Positions 17,338-26,782 of a DNA stretch of 64,000 nucleotides are shown here, one piece after another (position 1 is the first letter of the stretch; the number at the start of each line of letters is the position of its first letter). The notes under the pieces were generated by a model. That model was not told the DNA's origin, did no database searches, and saw nothing but the letters and a program-made list of their open reading frames with translations. The stretch spans positions 558,001 to 622,000 of the forward strand of contig NZ_JAVAMP010000002.1 of NCBI RefSeq assembly GCF_030730905.1. Reading direction: 5' to 3'. A program made the position numbers and the translations under genes. The stretch is from Chengkuizengella axinellae (lineage in GTDB: Bacteria > Bacillota > Bacilli > Paenibacillales > KCTC-33759).

Positions 17338-17994
17338 ATGTTCATGAACTATGAAGTTTTTTCAATCAATATAGGGAAATCTGAAACGATAGAAGAAGGT
17401 TTGGATTCCGCGATAAAAAAAACACCTGTCACTGGAAAAGTATATGTATCCTCCACCATTATTCAAGGGGATGAACAAGCGGATTTGAAGTATCATGGTG
17501 GTCCAGATCAAGTATTATGTGTGTATACATATGATCATTACAAGCACTGGGAAAATGAATTGAATCGTAAAGTGGACATCCCTTCTTTTGGTGAAAATTT
17601 AACTGTTAAAGGAATATCTGAGGAAGAAGTATGTATTGGAGATATTTTTGAACTTGGAGAAACGAGATTGCAAGTTAGTTTGCCCAGACAACCTTGTAGG
17701 GTACTTGCTAAGAATATGAAACATGACAAATTTGCAAAAATGGTTAGTGAGAGTGGCTATACGGGATTTTATTTTCGAGTGTTGAAAGAAGGATATATAG
17801 AACCAGGTCAGCCTTTAGTGCTTATTGAACGACATCCTCAAGAGGTTTCTATATCTGATGTGAATAAACTCCATTATACAAATCAAAAAGATGTTGAGTT
17901 GTTGAAAAAAGTAATAGGGGTGAAAGAATTAAAAGCTTCATTAAGAGAAAGTTTTCAAAAAAGATATGATGAAATTTTAAAAACAAGTAATTAG
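17338..17994 (+). CDS. MOSC domain protein, YiiM-like
   Basis: About 218 residues. The MOSC core contains YHGGPDQVLCVYTYDHYKHW, PSFGENLTVKG and the conserved cysteine in SLPRQPCRVLAKN that carries sulfur or binds the molybdenum ligand. A C-terminal helical 3-alpha extension follows (about 165-215), as in E. coli YiiM, which reduces N-hydroxylated compounds with a molybdenum cofactor. AAAGGAG at 17326-17332 supports ATG 17338 or 17344; GTG 17332 lies inside the ribosome binding site. A terminator follows, so it is probably a single-gene transcript. Confidence 0.8.
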   Translation: MFMNYEVFSINIGKSETIEEGLDSAIKKTPVTGKVYVSSTIIQGDEQADLKYHGGPDQVLCVYTYDHYKHWENELNRKVDIPSFGENLTVKGISEEEVCIGDIFELGETRLQVSLPRQPCRVLAKNMKHDKFAKMVSESGYTGFYFRVLKEGYIEPGQPLVLIERHPQEVSISDVNKLHYTNQKDVELLKKVIGVKELKASLRESFQKRYDEILKTSN

Positions 17995-18035
17995 TTGAAA
18001 AGATTAAAAATAAGGGTCAACAAAGTTGAAAAAAC

Positions 18036-18070
18036 TAAGTCACAGATTTTAATGTGGCTTATTTTTTATT
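18036..18070 (+). terminator. Intrinsic terminator after the MOSC gene
   Basis: TAAGTCACA (18036-18044) pairs with TGTGGCTTA (18053-18061) with one G-T pair and an 8-base loop, followed by a T-rich run. Confidence 0.75.
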
Positions 18071-18195
18071 GGTTTTCAGCTTTGCTTAAGATCTAAGTGT
18101 ACCCCGCTTTAATACCATCATTTCATCCCTTTTTCCAAGAATAAATGAGATGTTACTTGTACATATCAAAGTTTAAGTTTAATTATTCAGTTAAA

Positions 18196-18265
18196 TTGAC
18201 TCCATTCACATAATGTTGTATTGTATTAAGTGTACTACATCAAGTAGTACACTTAATACAATACA
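18196..18265 (+). promoter_or_regulatory. Promoter with 49-bp YtrA-type palindromic operator
   Basis: TTGACT (18196-18201), a 17-bp spacer and TATTGT (18219-18224) form a promoter. A perfect 22-bp inverted repeat (18217-18238 and 18244-18265, 5-base spacer ATCAA) overlaps the -10 and the transcribed leader and ends one base before the ribosome binding site. Its centre contains AGTGTA, 13 bases, TACACT, which from memory is the operator pattern described for Bacillus subtilis YtrA. The GntR product of the next gene should bind here. In RNA the palindrome would form a long hairpin beside the ribosome binding site. Confidence 0.75.
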
Positions 18266-18278
18266 GGGAGGGATTCAT

Positions 18279-18677
18279 ATGTTAATACATATTGATCAGA
18301 AAAGTCAGACTCCCATTTATGAACAAATTATTAAGCAGATTAAAGAGCTTAAAGTGAAAGGAATTCTTCAAGTGAATGAAAAACTGCCTTCAGTTAGAGA
18401 ATTATCATCTACATTGTTAGTTAATCCTAACACAGTAAGTAAAGCATATCAGGAGCTGGAGCGGCAAGAGGTCATTGTGACACTTAGAGGGAAAGGGACT
18501 TTCATTTCTGATCAACCTGTTTCTAATTTTGATTCTAAAAAGGCGGAGGAGTTACAGACAGCACTGAAGCAAATATTGATTGAAGCAAGATATTATAACA
18601 TCACTAAAGAACAAATATTGCAGTGGCTTGATGAGCAGTACAAAGAGCTAGGGGGCGAAACAGATGCTGAGGGTTGA
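18279..18677 (+). CDS. ytrA: GntR family regulator, YtrA subfamily
   Basis: About 132 residues. The winged helix-turn-helix occupies the first 75: QTPIYEQIIKQIKELKVKGI, LPSVRELSSTLLVNPNTVSKAY, LERQEVIVTLRGKGTFI. Only a short helical tail follows instead of a ligand domain, which is the mark of the YtrA subfamily that represses adjacent ABC transporter genes. GGGAGG at 18267-18272 places the start at ATG 18279; the longer frame from 18213 would run through the operator. It overlaps the ATPase gene by 14 bases and heads the operon. Confidence 0.85.
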   Translation: MLIHIDQKSQTPIYEQIIKQIKELKVKGILQVNEKLPSVRELSSTLLVNPNTVSKAYQELERQEVIVTLRGKGTFISDQPVSNFDSKKAEELQTALKQILIEARYYNITKEQILQWLDEQYKELGGETDAEG

Positions 18678-19545
18678 AAATGTGAGTAAAACGATCCAAA
18701 ATCACAAGATTTTAAACAATATTTCTTTTGAGATTGAGCCTGGAAAAATTGTTGGTCTAGTGGGTAGGAATGGTGCAGGAAAAACAACATTATTAAAAAC
18801 AATTGTCGGGATTCTAACTCCAACTCAAGGAGATATACGTTTTGAACAAGAAAGTGTATACACAAAACCAGCAATAAAGCAACAGATCGTATTTGTTCCT
18901 GATTCACCAGAAGCATTAAAAAGTTATTCGATTCGTGAAATTGTTCAACTTTATAAGTTAACATATCCTAACTTTGATCAGACGTATTTTTACAAACTAT
19001 TGAAGAAATTTTCATTAAATCATGACAGGAAAATCAGAAACTACTCTAAAGGAATGAAGGTATTGTTTTCGCTGGTACTTGCCTTTTCCACAAAGGCTAA
19101 ACTGATTATTTTAGATGAACCGACTGATGGTTTGGATGTCATTATTAAAAAGCAAATATTGAAATACATACTAGAAGAAGTGTCAGAAGGGCATACATCC
19201 ATTTTAATCTCATCACACCGTTTAGAAGAGTTAGAACAAATATCAGATACGATAATGGTGATGAAAGATGGAAAAATTGAGTCTCACACAGATCTCTTAG
19301 ATATGAAAAAAAAGTATAAAAAAATACAGGTTGTTTTTAATGGAAATTTACCTACATCTATATCATCAAAAGACAATGTTAGACAGCTTAATAAAACAGG
19401 TCGTGTGTTTACTTTGTTGTTAGAAGGAGACATTGATAAATTATCTAGTCTGATACAAAATGAGCAACCAGTATATTTCGAGGAACTTCCATTAACACTT
19501 GAAGATTTATTTGTAGCAAAGCTGGGAGGTGAAGAGTTTGTTTAA
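18664..19545 (+). CDS. ABC transporter ATP-binding protein, YtrB-like
   Basis: The 293-residue ATPase has Walker A GLVGRNGAGKTT (about 31-42), signature YSKGMKVLFSL in place of LSGGQ, Walker B LIILDEPTDGLD and the switch histidine in ISSHRLEELE. The degenerate signature is typical of YtrB and of ABC-2-type exporter ATPases. It overlaps the GntR gene upstream, and the permease gene starts inside its 3' end (19538), so all are translationally coupled. In B. subtilis the ytr operon responds to cell-wall antibiotics that target lipid II. Confidence 0.85.
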   Translation: MLRVENVSKTIQNHKILNNISFEIEPGKIVGLVGRNGAGKTTLLKTIVGILTPTQGDIRFEQESVYTKPAIKQQIVFVPDSPEALKSYSIREIVQLYKLTYPNFDQTYFYKLLKKFSLNHDRKIRNYSKGMKVLFSLVLAFSTKAKLIILDEPTDGLDVIIKKQILKYILEEVSEGHTSILISSHRLEELEQISDTIMVMKDGKIESHTDLLDMKKKYKKIQVVFNGNLPTSISSKDNVRQLNKTGRVFTLLLEGDIDKLSSLIQNEQPVYFEELPLTLEDLFVAKLGGEEFV

Positions 19546-20650
19546 TAAAGCACTTTGGAAAAAAGATTATAAACAAGCAAAGTTTATTTTATGGTCAATC
19601 TGGGTTTTACTATTTTTTGGAATGCCGATTCAAGCAGCAATACGTTTACAAGGTCTAACCGAATTGATAAAAGAACAAAAAGAGAATGACTCGAGTTATG
19701 TACTTTACACAGATTATTTTTATCATTCTATTTTGAATTTCACATCTATTTATAACGTATTATTATTTATGATTTTTGTTTTGGCAAGTACTTTAATAGG
19801 AGCAGAAAGAGGAAACAAAACGAATGATTTTACATTTTCACTTCCCTTTTCCCGAAAAGAAGTATTTTTATCGAAATGGATTATTGGATTTACATTTATT
19901 GTGACTTCATTTGTTTTAAGTTTTATTTTATCACAAGCATTTATTTACTTTTCAGCATACCGGGAGTATTTAAATATTGAATGGTCCTTTGTATATTTCA
20001 TATACCCTTTTTTATCATTTATTGCACTTTATACGTTAGCGTTGTTTTTTGGCACGATAACAGGTGGATTCATTTATCAAGTAGCATTAGCATTTATCTT
20101 TTTCATTTTTCCACTAGGTATTCCCGTATTAATGTTTAGGTTATTTGAAAATATATTTAGGTTAGATATGTATGAATTATATTACAGTCGGACCATCTTT
20201 AATATAACGGATGTATTATATTTAGGACATTATTATGATATAAGCGCAGCAAAAAGAGTCTTTTTTCATATCTTACAAGATGCAGGTGGTGTTCAGGCGG
20301 ACTTATATTCATATCAATCCTATGACTATTTGTTTTCTTATCACTATTTGCTATTTCCAGTTTTGTTGACCTTGACTTTATTACCAATTAGTATTTTTCT
20401 GTATCAAAGAAATAAGGTGGAGAACAATGGGATGTTCCTGATATTCCCTCAATTAAATAAGTTTTTCATGTTTGGTATTGTGTTTTGTTTTGCTTTATTT
20501 GGTGGTTTAATCGGGGAGACATTTGTTTCCAATCGATTAGAACAATTTAGAATGATAAATTATTTTTGTGGTTTTATTGGATTTGGCGTTATATCTTATT
20601 TTTTTACCAAGAAATTATATAAATTGAATTTGAAAATCAGCAGTAGATAA
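19538..20650 (+). CDS. ABC-2-like permease, YtrC/YtrD type (first copy)
   Basis: About 370 residues with roughly eight membrane helices. The N-terminus FNKALWKKDYKQAKFILWSIW is nearly repeated in the next gene. The mid-region EVFLSKWIIGF and the GTITGGFIYQVALAF segment are also shared. GGGAGG at 19524-19529 supports TTG 19538. It forms a heterodimeric pair with the second permease around the YtrB-like ATPase. The long outer loop around residues 205-270 is the main difference between the two and may bind the ligand. Confidence 0.8.
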   Translation: MFNKALWKKDYKQAKFILWSIWVLLFFGMPIQAAIRLQGLTELIKEQKENDSSYVLYTDYFYHSILNFTSIYNVLLFMIFVLASTLIGAERGNKTNDFTFSLPFSRKEVFLSKWIIGFTFIVTSFVLSFILSQAFIYFSAYREYLNIEWSFVYFIYPFLSFIALYTLALFFGTITGGFIYQVALAFIFFIFPLGIPVLMFRLFENIFRLDMYELYYSRTIFNITDVLYLGHYYDISAAKRVFFHILQDAGGVQADLYSYQSYDYLFSYHYLLFPVLLTLTLLPISIFLYQRNKVENNGMFLIFPQLNKFFMFGIVFCFALFGGLIGETFVSNRLEQFRMINYFCGFIGFGVISYFFTKKLYKLNLKISSR

Positions 20651-20763
20651 ATATATAAATTATGATAGAGACAGATTTGAAGGTTAGAAACTAAAAAATG
20701 AGCGACAAATTTATGGATAGGGAGGTTATTATCGAATTAATATGAAATGAATAGGGGGGGTAA

Positions 20764-21759
20764 ATGATGAGAAAGGCACTTTTGAAGAAAGATTATAAAC
20801 AAGCAAAACTCATATTATGGTCCATCTGCATTTTATTCTTAATAGGCATCCCGATTCAAGTCATTATTAGGCTGCAAAATTTATCTGAGAGTGTAGATAC
20901 GTTTAATAAAGATTCTTTCTATAGAACTGTACTTGATTTTTCAAACCAATATTTTGTGCTAATGATATTTATTGTTATATTGAGCGGTGTACTTATTGGG
21001 AGAGAAAGAGAAAATAAAACACATGATTTTACGTTTTCACTCCCTTTTTCACGAAAAGAAATTTTCATGTATAAATGGATGATTGGAACTGTATCTATCG
21101 TTTCAGCATTTGTAATCAATTATTTAATTTCTCAAGTGATCATTTATTTTTCTGAATATCAAGCTTTGTTGAATTTTGAATATTCTTTAATTTATTTTAT
21201 CTATCCTTTAATGACATTCATCGCTCTTTATACTCTTTCATTGTTATTGGGGACAATCACAGGTGGATTTATATATCAAGTTATATTAACATATGTTTTC
21301 TTTACATTTCCTACATGGTTTATGAGATTATTATTAGAACTTTTTGAACAAGTAAGTATAAAAATGGACTATGATGTTTACCTTGCAATCACAATAGGAT
21401 CATATTTGGGAACGTATTTAAAAACATCAAGACTTCTGTATATTGAACATTACTTTTTAGTCGTTCCAATTTTATACACGATCATTTTTTTAATAACAGG
21501 TCTGTATCTGTATACAAAAAGTAGTGTAGAGCATAATGGAAAGTTTCTGTTGTTTCCTAAATTAAATAATCTTTTTATGTTTGGTATCGTTCTTTGTTCT
21601 GGACTAGTTGGGGGATATTTTGTAGGAATTATTTCACCTTATTATTCAATTCCAACGAATAGTTTCATTTATTTTATAGGATTTATTTTATTTGGATGTC
21701 TATCCTATTATTTAACTAAAAAATTGTTTAATATAAATCTGAACTTTAGTAGAAGATAA
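20764..21759 (+). CDS. ABC-2-like permease, YtrC/YtrD type (second copy)
   Basis: 331 residues, paralogous to the preceding permease (RKALLKKDYKQAKLILWSI, KTHDFTFSLPFSRKEIF, GTITGGFIYQVILTYVF). It is shorter because the outer loop after the fourth helix is reduced. The gap from the first permease is 113 bases without a terminator. The ribosome binding site is a G-run at 20754-20760, and ATG 20764 or ATG 20767 may start. It completes the transporter core of the ytr-like operon. Confidence 0.8.
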   Translation: MMRKALLKKDYKQAKLILWSICILFLIGIPIQVIIRLQNLSESVDTFNKDSFYRTVLDFSNQYFVLMIFIVILSGVLIGRERENKTHDFTFSLPFSRKEIFMYKWMIGTVSIVSAFVINYLISQVIIYFSEYQALLNFEYSLIYFIYPLMTFIALYTLSLLLGTITGGFIYQVILTYVFFTFPTWFMRLLLELFEQVSIKMDYDVYLAITIGSYLGTYLKTSRLLYIEHYFLVVPILYTIIFLITGLYLYTKSSVEHNGKFLLFPKLNNLFMFGIVLCSGLVGGYFVGIISPYYSIPTNSFIYFIGFILFGCLSYYLTKKLFNINLNFSRR

Positions 21760-21794
21760 ATTTATTTAACATCATGAGAGTGGAGGCTTTTATA

Positions 21795-22208
21795 ATGCAA
21801 ATCAAACTTGTCAAACATCTAACTGTATCTATTCTATTTTTATTACTATTAGCTGGTTGTAGTCAAGATAGTGTACTACATAATAAAGAATTAGATGAAT
21901 CCATTAATTCTGTTGTAGAAAACAAAGATAATAGTGAAATCAATATACAATCTTTCATAAATTTCGACTGGGATAAAGCCTATCTTATTACACCTTATAC
22001 TTCACAAGAAGGAATAAATGACCAATTAGGTGTTGCTTTTAAAGACCCAAGTAATATTTATAAAAGGGATGACATTTATTTGTTGGTGTTTCTTGATGGT
22101 GAAGAGGTTGCTCAATATGTAGAAATAAATCGCCAACAAACTAGTTTTTCTATTGGAGAAAAAGAACACCTGACTCCATCTGATGCGGTCATTAATATTG
22201 AAAGGTAA
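21795..22208 (+). CDS. Small lipoprotein of the ytr-like operon
   Basis: About 137 residues. The signal peptide has a lipobox LLAGC, so the mature protein should be lipid-anchored on the outer membrane face. The rest is hydrophilic with no domain I recognise. GTGGAGG ahead of ATG 21795 fixes the start; the frame from 21774 has no ribosome binding site. It lies 35 bases after the second permease and before a strong terminator, so it belongs to this operon. A role as ligand-binding or sensing subunit is inference only. Confidence 0.65.
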   Translation: MQIKLVKHLTVSILFLLLLAGCSQDSVLHNKELDESINSVVENKDNSEINIQSFINFDWDKAYLITPYTSQEGINDQLGVAFKDPSNIYKRDDIYLLVFLDGEEVAQYVEINRQQTSFSIGEKEHLTPSDAVINIER

Positions 22209-22277
22209 TCATTTGTTATCTCTCCTAAAAAAGAGGAAGGTTTATAGTATGATGATCGTGATAAAATATAGAGATTG

Positions 22278-22313
22278 AATATTTAAAGCGCCCATACGGG
22301 CGCTTTAAATATT
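22278..22313 (+). terminator. 16-bp perfect hairpin closing the ytr-like operon
   Basis: 22278-22293 and 22298-22313 form a perfect 16-bp stem (core AAAGCGCCC/GGGCGCTTT) with a 4-base loop. There is no long T-run, but the arms are AT-rich outside and could act in both directions. The remaining gap (22314-22751) is AT-rich; I see no gene or clear regulatory RNA in it. Confidence 0.6.
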
Positions 22314-22751
22314 TATACAAATTTTGCCTCTCATCTGTATATTTATACATTTGTGAGATTCGTAATTTGATCACGAGTTACATTCGTTGTATTGTTCAAT
22401 AAATATCCAGATTAAGTGCCTTTAGGGTTCTGGAAATGCAATAAATAAAGGATGAAGAAGGCTTACTAAACTTTTCATTCTTATATTTGGTTTATTAATA
22501 ATTATTATGATGAATAAAACGTCTAAATTGAGTTATATCTGTTATACTACACGAGACTATCTGTTGTATATCAAAGAAAGTGACAAAAGCACAGTATAAA
22601 AACAATTTATAGGGCGGTAAAGAACATTATTGTTGCCATAATTTCAAGCTGCTGTTATTATAAAATTACTAGATGTATATTTAATTAATTTGTTTGATAA
22701 CTAATCATTGTGCGAGTTGATTAAATGACATGGGAGAAAGGGGAAAAATGG

Positions 22752-23756
22752 ATGAGTTCACTTCCAAAGGTTAACGAATTAGGATTTTTTGAAATTCGTT
22801 TGGAATCCATAGGTGGTTTAGGTGCCAACTTAGCAGGAAAAATGTTAGCTGAAGCAGGCGTTGTTGGTGCAGGTTTTAATGGCGTAAGTTTTTCATCTTA
22901 TGGATCAGAGAAAAAAGGTTCACCTGTAAAAGCTCACATTCGCTTTTGCGATATAAATGCAAATATTCGTGATACTACACCAGTTGAAAGACCACATGTA
23001 GTAGGGGTATTTCATGAAGCTCTTTCCAAAACAATTAATGTGACCAGCGGGATTTATGAAGATAGCATTGTATTAATTAATTCCAACAAATCACCTGATC
23101 AATTGAAGGAAAATTTCAATATGTTAGGTGGAACGATCGCTGTGATTGATGCAACAGGGATTTCACTTGAAGAAAAAAATCGAGTAAACATGGCTATGCT
23201 TGGTGGGTTATTCAGATTATGTGAATTTCTTGACCCACAAATCATGCGTGATGTCATCGAGAAATCCTTGGGTAAAAAGTACCCTCAGGCAGTTGCACCA
23301 GCTATTCGTACTTTTGATCGTGGTTATAATGAAGTCCAGTTCAAAACGATTGAATTAGCAGATGGCGAGGAAATGCCAGAATTTAAAAGAAGTGATGAAT
23401 CGGTTTTAGGTTATGAAACTCAACCAATGGGTGGCGTGATTACTAATCCTGGGAATAGCATTCTGAAGGATTTAAGTATTTCTAGATCAGGTATGCTGCC
23501 ACATTTTGACGAAAATACATGTATTCATTGTGCATCTTGTGATAACGTCTGTCCTGATTATTGTTTTGTATGGGATGAGCAGCCTGACAAAAAAGGTAGA
23601 CCTCAAATGTTTTTACAAGGTATAGATTATCAATATTGCAAAGGGTGTCTAAAATGTGTAACAGCATGCCCAACGGAAGCTTTATCTTCTGCTCGTGAAG
23701 AAGAGGGTTATTCTGACAAGCATAGAGTCCCTCATGTGTTTAACCTAGCTAAATAA
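22752..23756 (+). CDS. 2-oxoacid:ferredoxin oxidoreductase, fused gamma and ferredoxin (delta) subunits
   Basis: About 334 residues. The N-terminal part (about 10-190) is the gamma domain: FEIRLESIGGLGANLAGKML, GVSFSSYGSEKKGSPV, NMAMLGGLFRL. The C-terminal part (about 255-325) is a 2[4Fe-4S] ferredoxin with CIHCASCDNVC and CKGCLKCVTACP. Together with the next gene it forms a complete pyruvate- or 2-oxoglutarate-type oxidoreductase that makes acyl-CoA, CO2 and reduced ferredoxin. The substrate cannot be told from sequence. The ATG at 22752 follows AAAGGGG; the frame is also open from 22725. Confidence 0.85.
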   Translation: MSSLPKVNELGFFEIRLESIGGLGANLAGKMLAEAGVVGAGFNGVSFSSYGSEKKGSPVKAHIRFCDINANIRDTTPVERPHVVGVFHEALSKTINVTSGIYEDSIVLINSNKSPDQLKENFNMLGGTIAVIDATGISLEEKNRVNMAMLGGLFRLCEFLDPQIMRDVIEKSLGKKYPQAVAPAIRTFDRGYNEVQFKTIELADGEEMPEFKRSDESVLGYETQPMGGVITNPGNSILKDLSISRSGMLPHFDENTCIHCASCDNVCPDYCFVWDEQPDKKGRPQMFLQGIDYQYCKGCLKCVTACPTEALSSAREEEGYSDKHRVPHVFNLAK

Positions 23757-23784
23757 ATTTGAATAGTGAAGAGGTGAGATTCAA

Positions 23785-26091
23785 ATGGCGATAGAAATGA
23801 GTAATGAAAAAACAAAAGGAAAAGTAGAACAGCGAGTGGTGTATGAATCTGGTAACGAGATGGCAGCCTACGCTGCACACCAGATCAATTATCATATCAT
23901 GGGATACTTCCCGATCTCTCCTTCAACGGAGGTAGCGCAATATTTAGATTTAATGAAAACAAGTGGACAACATGATATCGTGCTAATACCGGCAGATGGT
24001 GAACATGGTTCAGCTGGTGTTTGTTACGGAGCTTCTACAGCTGGCGGACGTGTATTTAACGCAACGAGTGCAAACGGATATTTATATATGTTAGAGCAAA
24101 TGCCAGTTCAATCTGGAACTAGACTTCCTATGGTTATGAACTTAGTTTGTCGTTCTGTTTCAGGACCCCTTAATATTCATGGAGATCACTCGGATCTTTA
24201 TTATGCCTTAAATACAGGTTGGCCAATTTTAATGTGCAGTGATCCTCAAGCCGTTTATGATATGAACATCATTGCTCTAAAACTTGCTGAAGACCCTGAA
24301 GTGCGATTACCAGTTATCGTTGCTCAGGATGGTTTCTTCACTTCACATCAAAAACGTCGTGTAATGACGATGAAAGATCGTTCAGATGTGCTTGAGTTTG
24401 TTGGAGAAAATCCTCCAGAAGGATATCCAGATACTCTGGATCGTAATAATCCAATCACTGTTGGACCTTACATGAATGAGCCAGATTATATTAATAACTG
24501 TTATCAGCAATCCGAAGCGATATATAGAGCGGAAGATGTTTATGACCGCATTCAAAAAGAATATTTAGAATTAACAGGTCGTGAATATCCTATATTAAGC
24601 CAATATCGCATGGAAGACGCAGAAGTTGCCGTATTTTTAATGAACTCATCTTCAGAGATTGTTAAAGACGTAGTAGACCAATTGCGTGAAAAAGGAATCA
24701 AAGCGGGCTCGATTGCACCTAATATTATAAGACCCTTTCCACAAAAACAAATTGCAGAAGCATTAAAGAATGTCAAAGCAATTACAGTTGGGGATCGCGC
24801 AGACTCTTACGGTGCGCACGGTGGTAATATGGTAATGGAAATTAAAGCCGCTCTATTTACTCACGGTAATACAACAACTAAAGTGATCAGTCGAATTTAT
24901 GGATTAGGTGGAAAGGATTTTTATGCTGAAGACGGACATGAATTTTTCCAACTAGCGATTGATGCTGTGGAAAATGATAAAGTCGAAGTACCTTTTGATT
25001 ACCATGGTCATACACCTGGAGATCCTGATAAAGCACCGAAACGTGTATTAGAACCGATGAAATATGAGGATTTAAATACGGGTCTTATTAAGGTGACAGA
25101 AGATGAGGACGCAGGCAAATTAAAGGTTCGCATTCCACCATTACGTCAGTTAACTAAAAAACCGAAGAGAATCGCTTCAGGTCATGGAGCATGTCCTGGT
25201 TGTGGTATATTCTCAGGATTAGAACTATTCTTTAAAGGAATTGAAGGAGACATCGTTGCATTGTTCCATACAGGCTGTGCGATGGTTGTAACGACAGGAT
25301 ATCCTTATTCAGCTCATAAAGCTACTTATATTCATAATTTATTCCAAAATGGAGCTGCAACGTTGTCAGGTGTTGTTGAGATGTTCTGGGAGCGTAAACG
25401 TAGAGGAGAGCTTGACCATTTAGGTTTACAAGATGATTTTACGTTTGTCATGATCACTGGTGACGGTGGTATGGATATCGGGATGGGACCAGCGATTGGT
25501 GCTGCATTACGTAATCATAAAATGATTATTCTAGAATATGATAATGAAGGATATATGAATACAGGAGCTCAATTATCCTACTCTACTCCTTTAGGACATA
25601 GAACTTCTACTTCGAACGTAGGTAAACATCAAGGTGGTAAATTGTTCCATCATAAAGATACGGCTCAAATTATGGCAGCAACAAATATACCATATGTATT
25701 TACAGGTTCTGAAGCATTCCCGCAGGATCTAGTGAAAAAAGCAGCTAAAGCCCAATGGTATGCTCAGAATGAAGGTTTGGTGTATGGAAAGATATTAATT
25801 ACTTGTCCATTAAACTGGTTGTCAGAGGAAAAAGAAGGGGCTACAATCATTGATGCGGCTGTAGGTTCATGTTTCTTCCCATTGTATGAGATAGAAAGAG
25901 GCATCACAACAATCACTTATGATCCAGAAGCTAAGAAGAAAAGAATTCCATTATCTGATTGGTTAAAAACGATGGGTAAAACCAAACATATGACAAAACC
26001 AGAATACGAGGCTGCATATAAATCGTTTGAAGATGAAGTAGAACGTCGTTGGCAGAAACTAAAAGCTAGACATGAAAATGAATATTTATAA
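23785..26091 (+). CDS. 2-oxoacid:ferredoxin oxidoreductase, fused alpha and beta subunits
   Basis: The 768-residue protein joins the alpha part (about 20-430: GNEMAAYAAHQINYHIMGYFPISPSTEV, then domain III near GKDFYAEDGHEFF) to the beta part (about 455-768). The beta part has cluster cysteines in GHGACPGCGIF and FHTGCAM, and the thiamine-diphosphate motif ITGDGGMDIGMG...YDNEGYMNTGAQ. The linker carries basic segment LTKKPKRIASG. With the fused gamma-delta protein 28 bases upstream, the whole enzyme is encoded by two genes instead of four. AGAGGTGAG precedes the ATG. Confidence 0.9.
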   Translation: MAIEMSNEKTKGKVEQRVVYESGNEMAAYAAHQINYHIMGYFPISPSTEVAQYLDLMKTSGQHDIVLIPADGEHGSAGVCYGASTAGGRVFNATSANGYLYMLEQMPVQSGTRLPMVMNLVCRSVSGPLNIHGDHSDLYYALNTGWPILMCSDPQAVYDMNIIALKLAEDPEVRLPVIVAQDGFFTSHQKRRVMTMKDRSDVLEFVGENPPEGYPDTLDRNNPITVGPYMNEPDYINNCYQQSEAIYRAEDVYDRIQKEYLELTGREYPILSQYRMEDAEVAVFLMNSSSEIVKDVVDQLREKGIKAGSIAPNIIRPFPQKQIAEALKNVKAITVGDRADSYGAHGGNMVMEIKAALFTHGNTTTKVISRIYGLGGKDFYAEDGHEFFQLAIDAVENDKVEVPFDYHGHTPGDPDKAPKRVLEPMKYEDLNTGLIKVTEDEDAGKLKVRIPPLRQLTKKPKRIASGHGACPGCGIFSGLELFFKGIEGDIVALFHTGCAMVVTTGYPYSAHKATYIHNLFQNGAATLSGVVEMFWERKRRGELDHLGLQDDFTFVMITGDGGMDIGMGPAIGAALRNHKMIILEYDNEGYMNTGAQLSYSTPLGHRTSTSNVGKHQGGKLFHHKDTAQIMAATNIPYVFTGSEAFPQDLVKKAAKAQWYAQNEGLVYGKILITCPLNWLSEEKEGATIIDAAVGSCFFPLYEIERGITTITYDPEAKKKRIPLSDWLKTMGKTKHMTKPEYEAAYKSFEDEVERRWQKLKARHENEYL

Positions 26092-26132
26092 GAAATAATT
26101 TTCTTGTTGAGAAATGGATATAAATATACTTC

Positions 26133-26165
26133 AAGGGCACAATCCATAAAGTGATTGTGTCCTTT
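26133..26165 (+). terminator. Hairpin after the oxidoreductase operon
   Basis: A 12-bp stem (26133-26144 with 26153-26164, one G-T pair) followed by only three T. It may be a weak terminator or 3'-end stabiliser; the small gene at 26215 lies 50 bases further on. Confidence 0.55.
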
Positions 26166-26214
26166 CACATTAGATTGTTGTGGCTGCAATACATAAAATG
26201 GGAGGAATAAAGAA

Positions 26215-26511
26215 ATGCCGTTTGTGTTAAAACATAAGGAAAGCGCTCAAATTTATACTTGCACACTAATCAACATATACAAACTCCCTTATTACGGAAC
26301 ACAGTTTTGGGACTCATTACAAGAAGCAGAGGAAGAACTTCCTGTGTTTCTTGAACAAGAGCAAGTAAATGATGCTAAACTATGGGAATTATATGAAATT
26401 ACTGAACAAAAACTAAAAGTATGTAATGTAAAATTAAACAATAATGAAATGAAAGTGTTATATCTTAATGATGAAAAAATTCCAACCGTTAAAAACAGAG
26501 AAAGCAAATAA
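26215..26511 (+). CDS. Hypothetical 98-residue protein
   Basis: I do not recognise a family. The protein is soluble, has an N-terminal beta-rich part (ESAQIYTCTLINIYKLPYYGT) and an acidic central helix (LQEAEEELPVFLEQEQ), and ends in a lysine-rich tail. GGGAGGAATAAAGAA before the ATG is a good ribosome binding site, and the frame has normal codon use for this genome, so I take it as a real gene. It lies between the oxidoreductase and nucleoside-uptake operons. Confidence 0.6.
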   Translation: MPFVLKHKESAQIYTCTLINIYKLPYYGTQFWDSLQEAEEELPVFLEQEQVNDAKLWELYEITEQKLKVCNVKLNNNEMKVLYLNDEKIPTVKNRESK

Positions 26512-26782
26512 ATCTGCGGATAAAAGTAATTAAAACCCAAAAAATACATATTTTATATATCTCAGAATTCTAAAAAGTGTAATTATGGAAAAATTTTAAC
26601 GCAATGACACTGTAATTAACTAAAATCAGCTTGGAGATTATAATAAATTGTGCTATATATATTCATAGAAGCCTAATAATGTACTGATAATTGTATAAAA
26701 TAATAATAGGTTTCTATTCTGACATGGATACATAACTTTTAAAAATGGCTTGTCAGACGAAAAAAGAAGGGGGATTTACAAA

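Noticed and set aside
26580-26594. Possible CodY box upstream of the nup-like operon
   Set aside because: AATTATGGAAAAATT matches the CodY consensus at only 11 of 15 positions, which is expected by chance in such AT-rich DNA.
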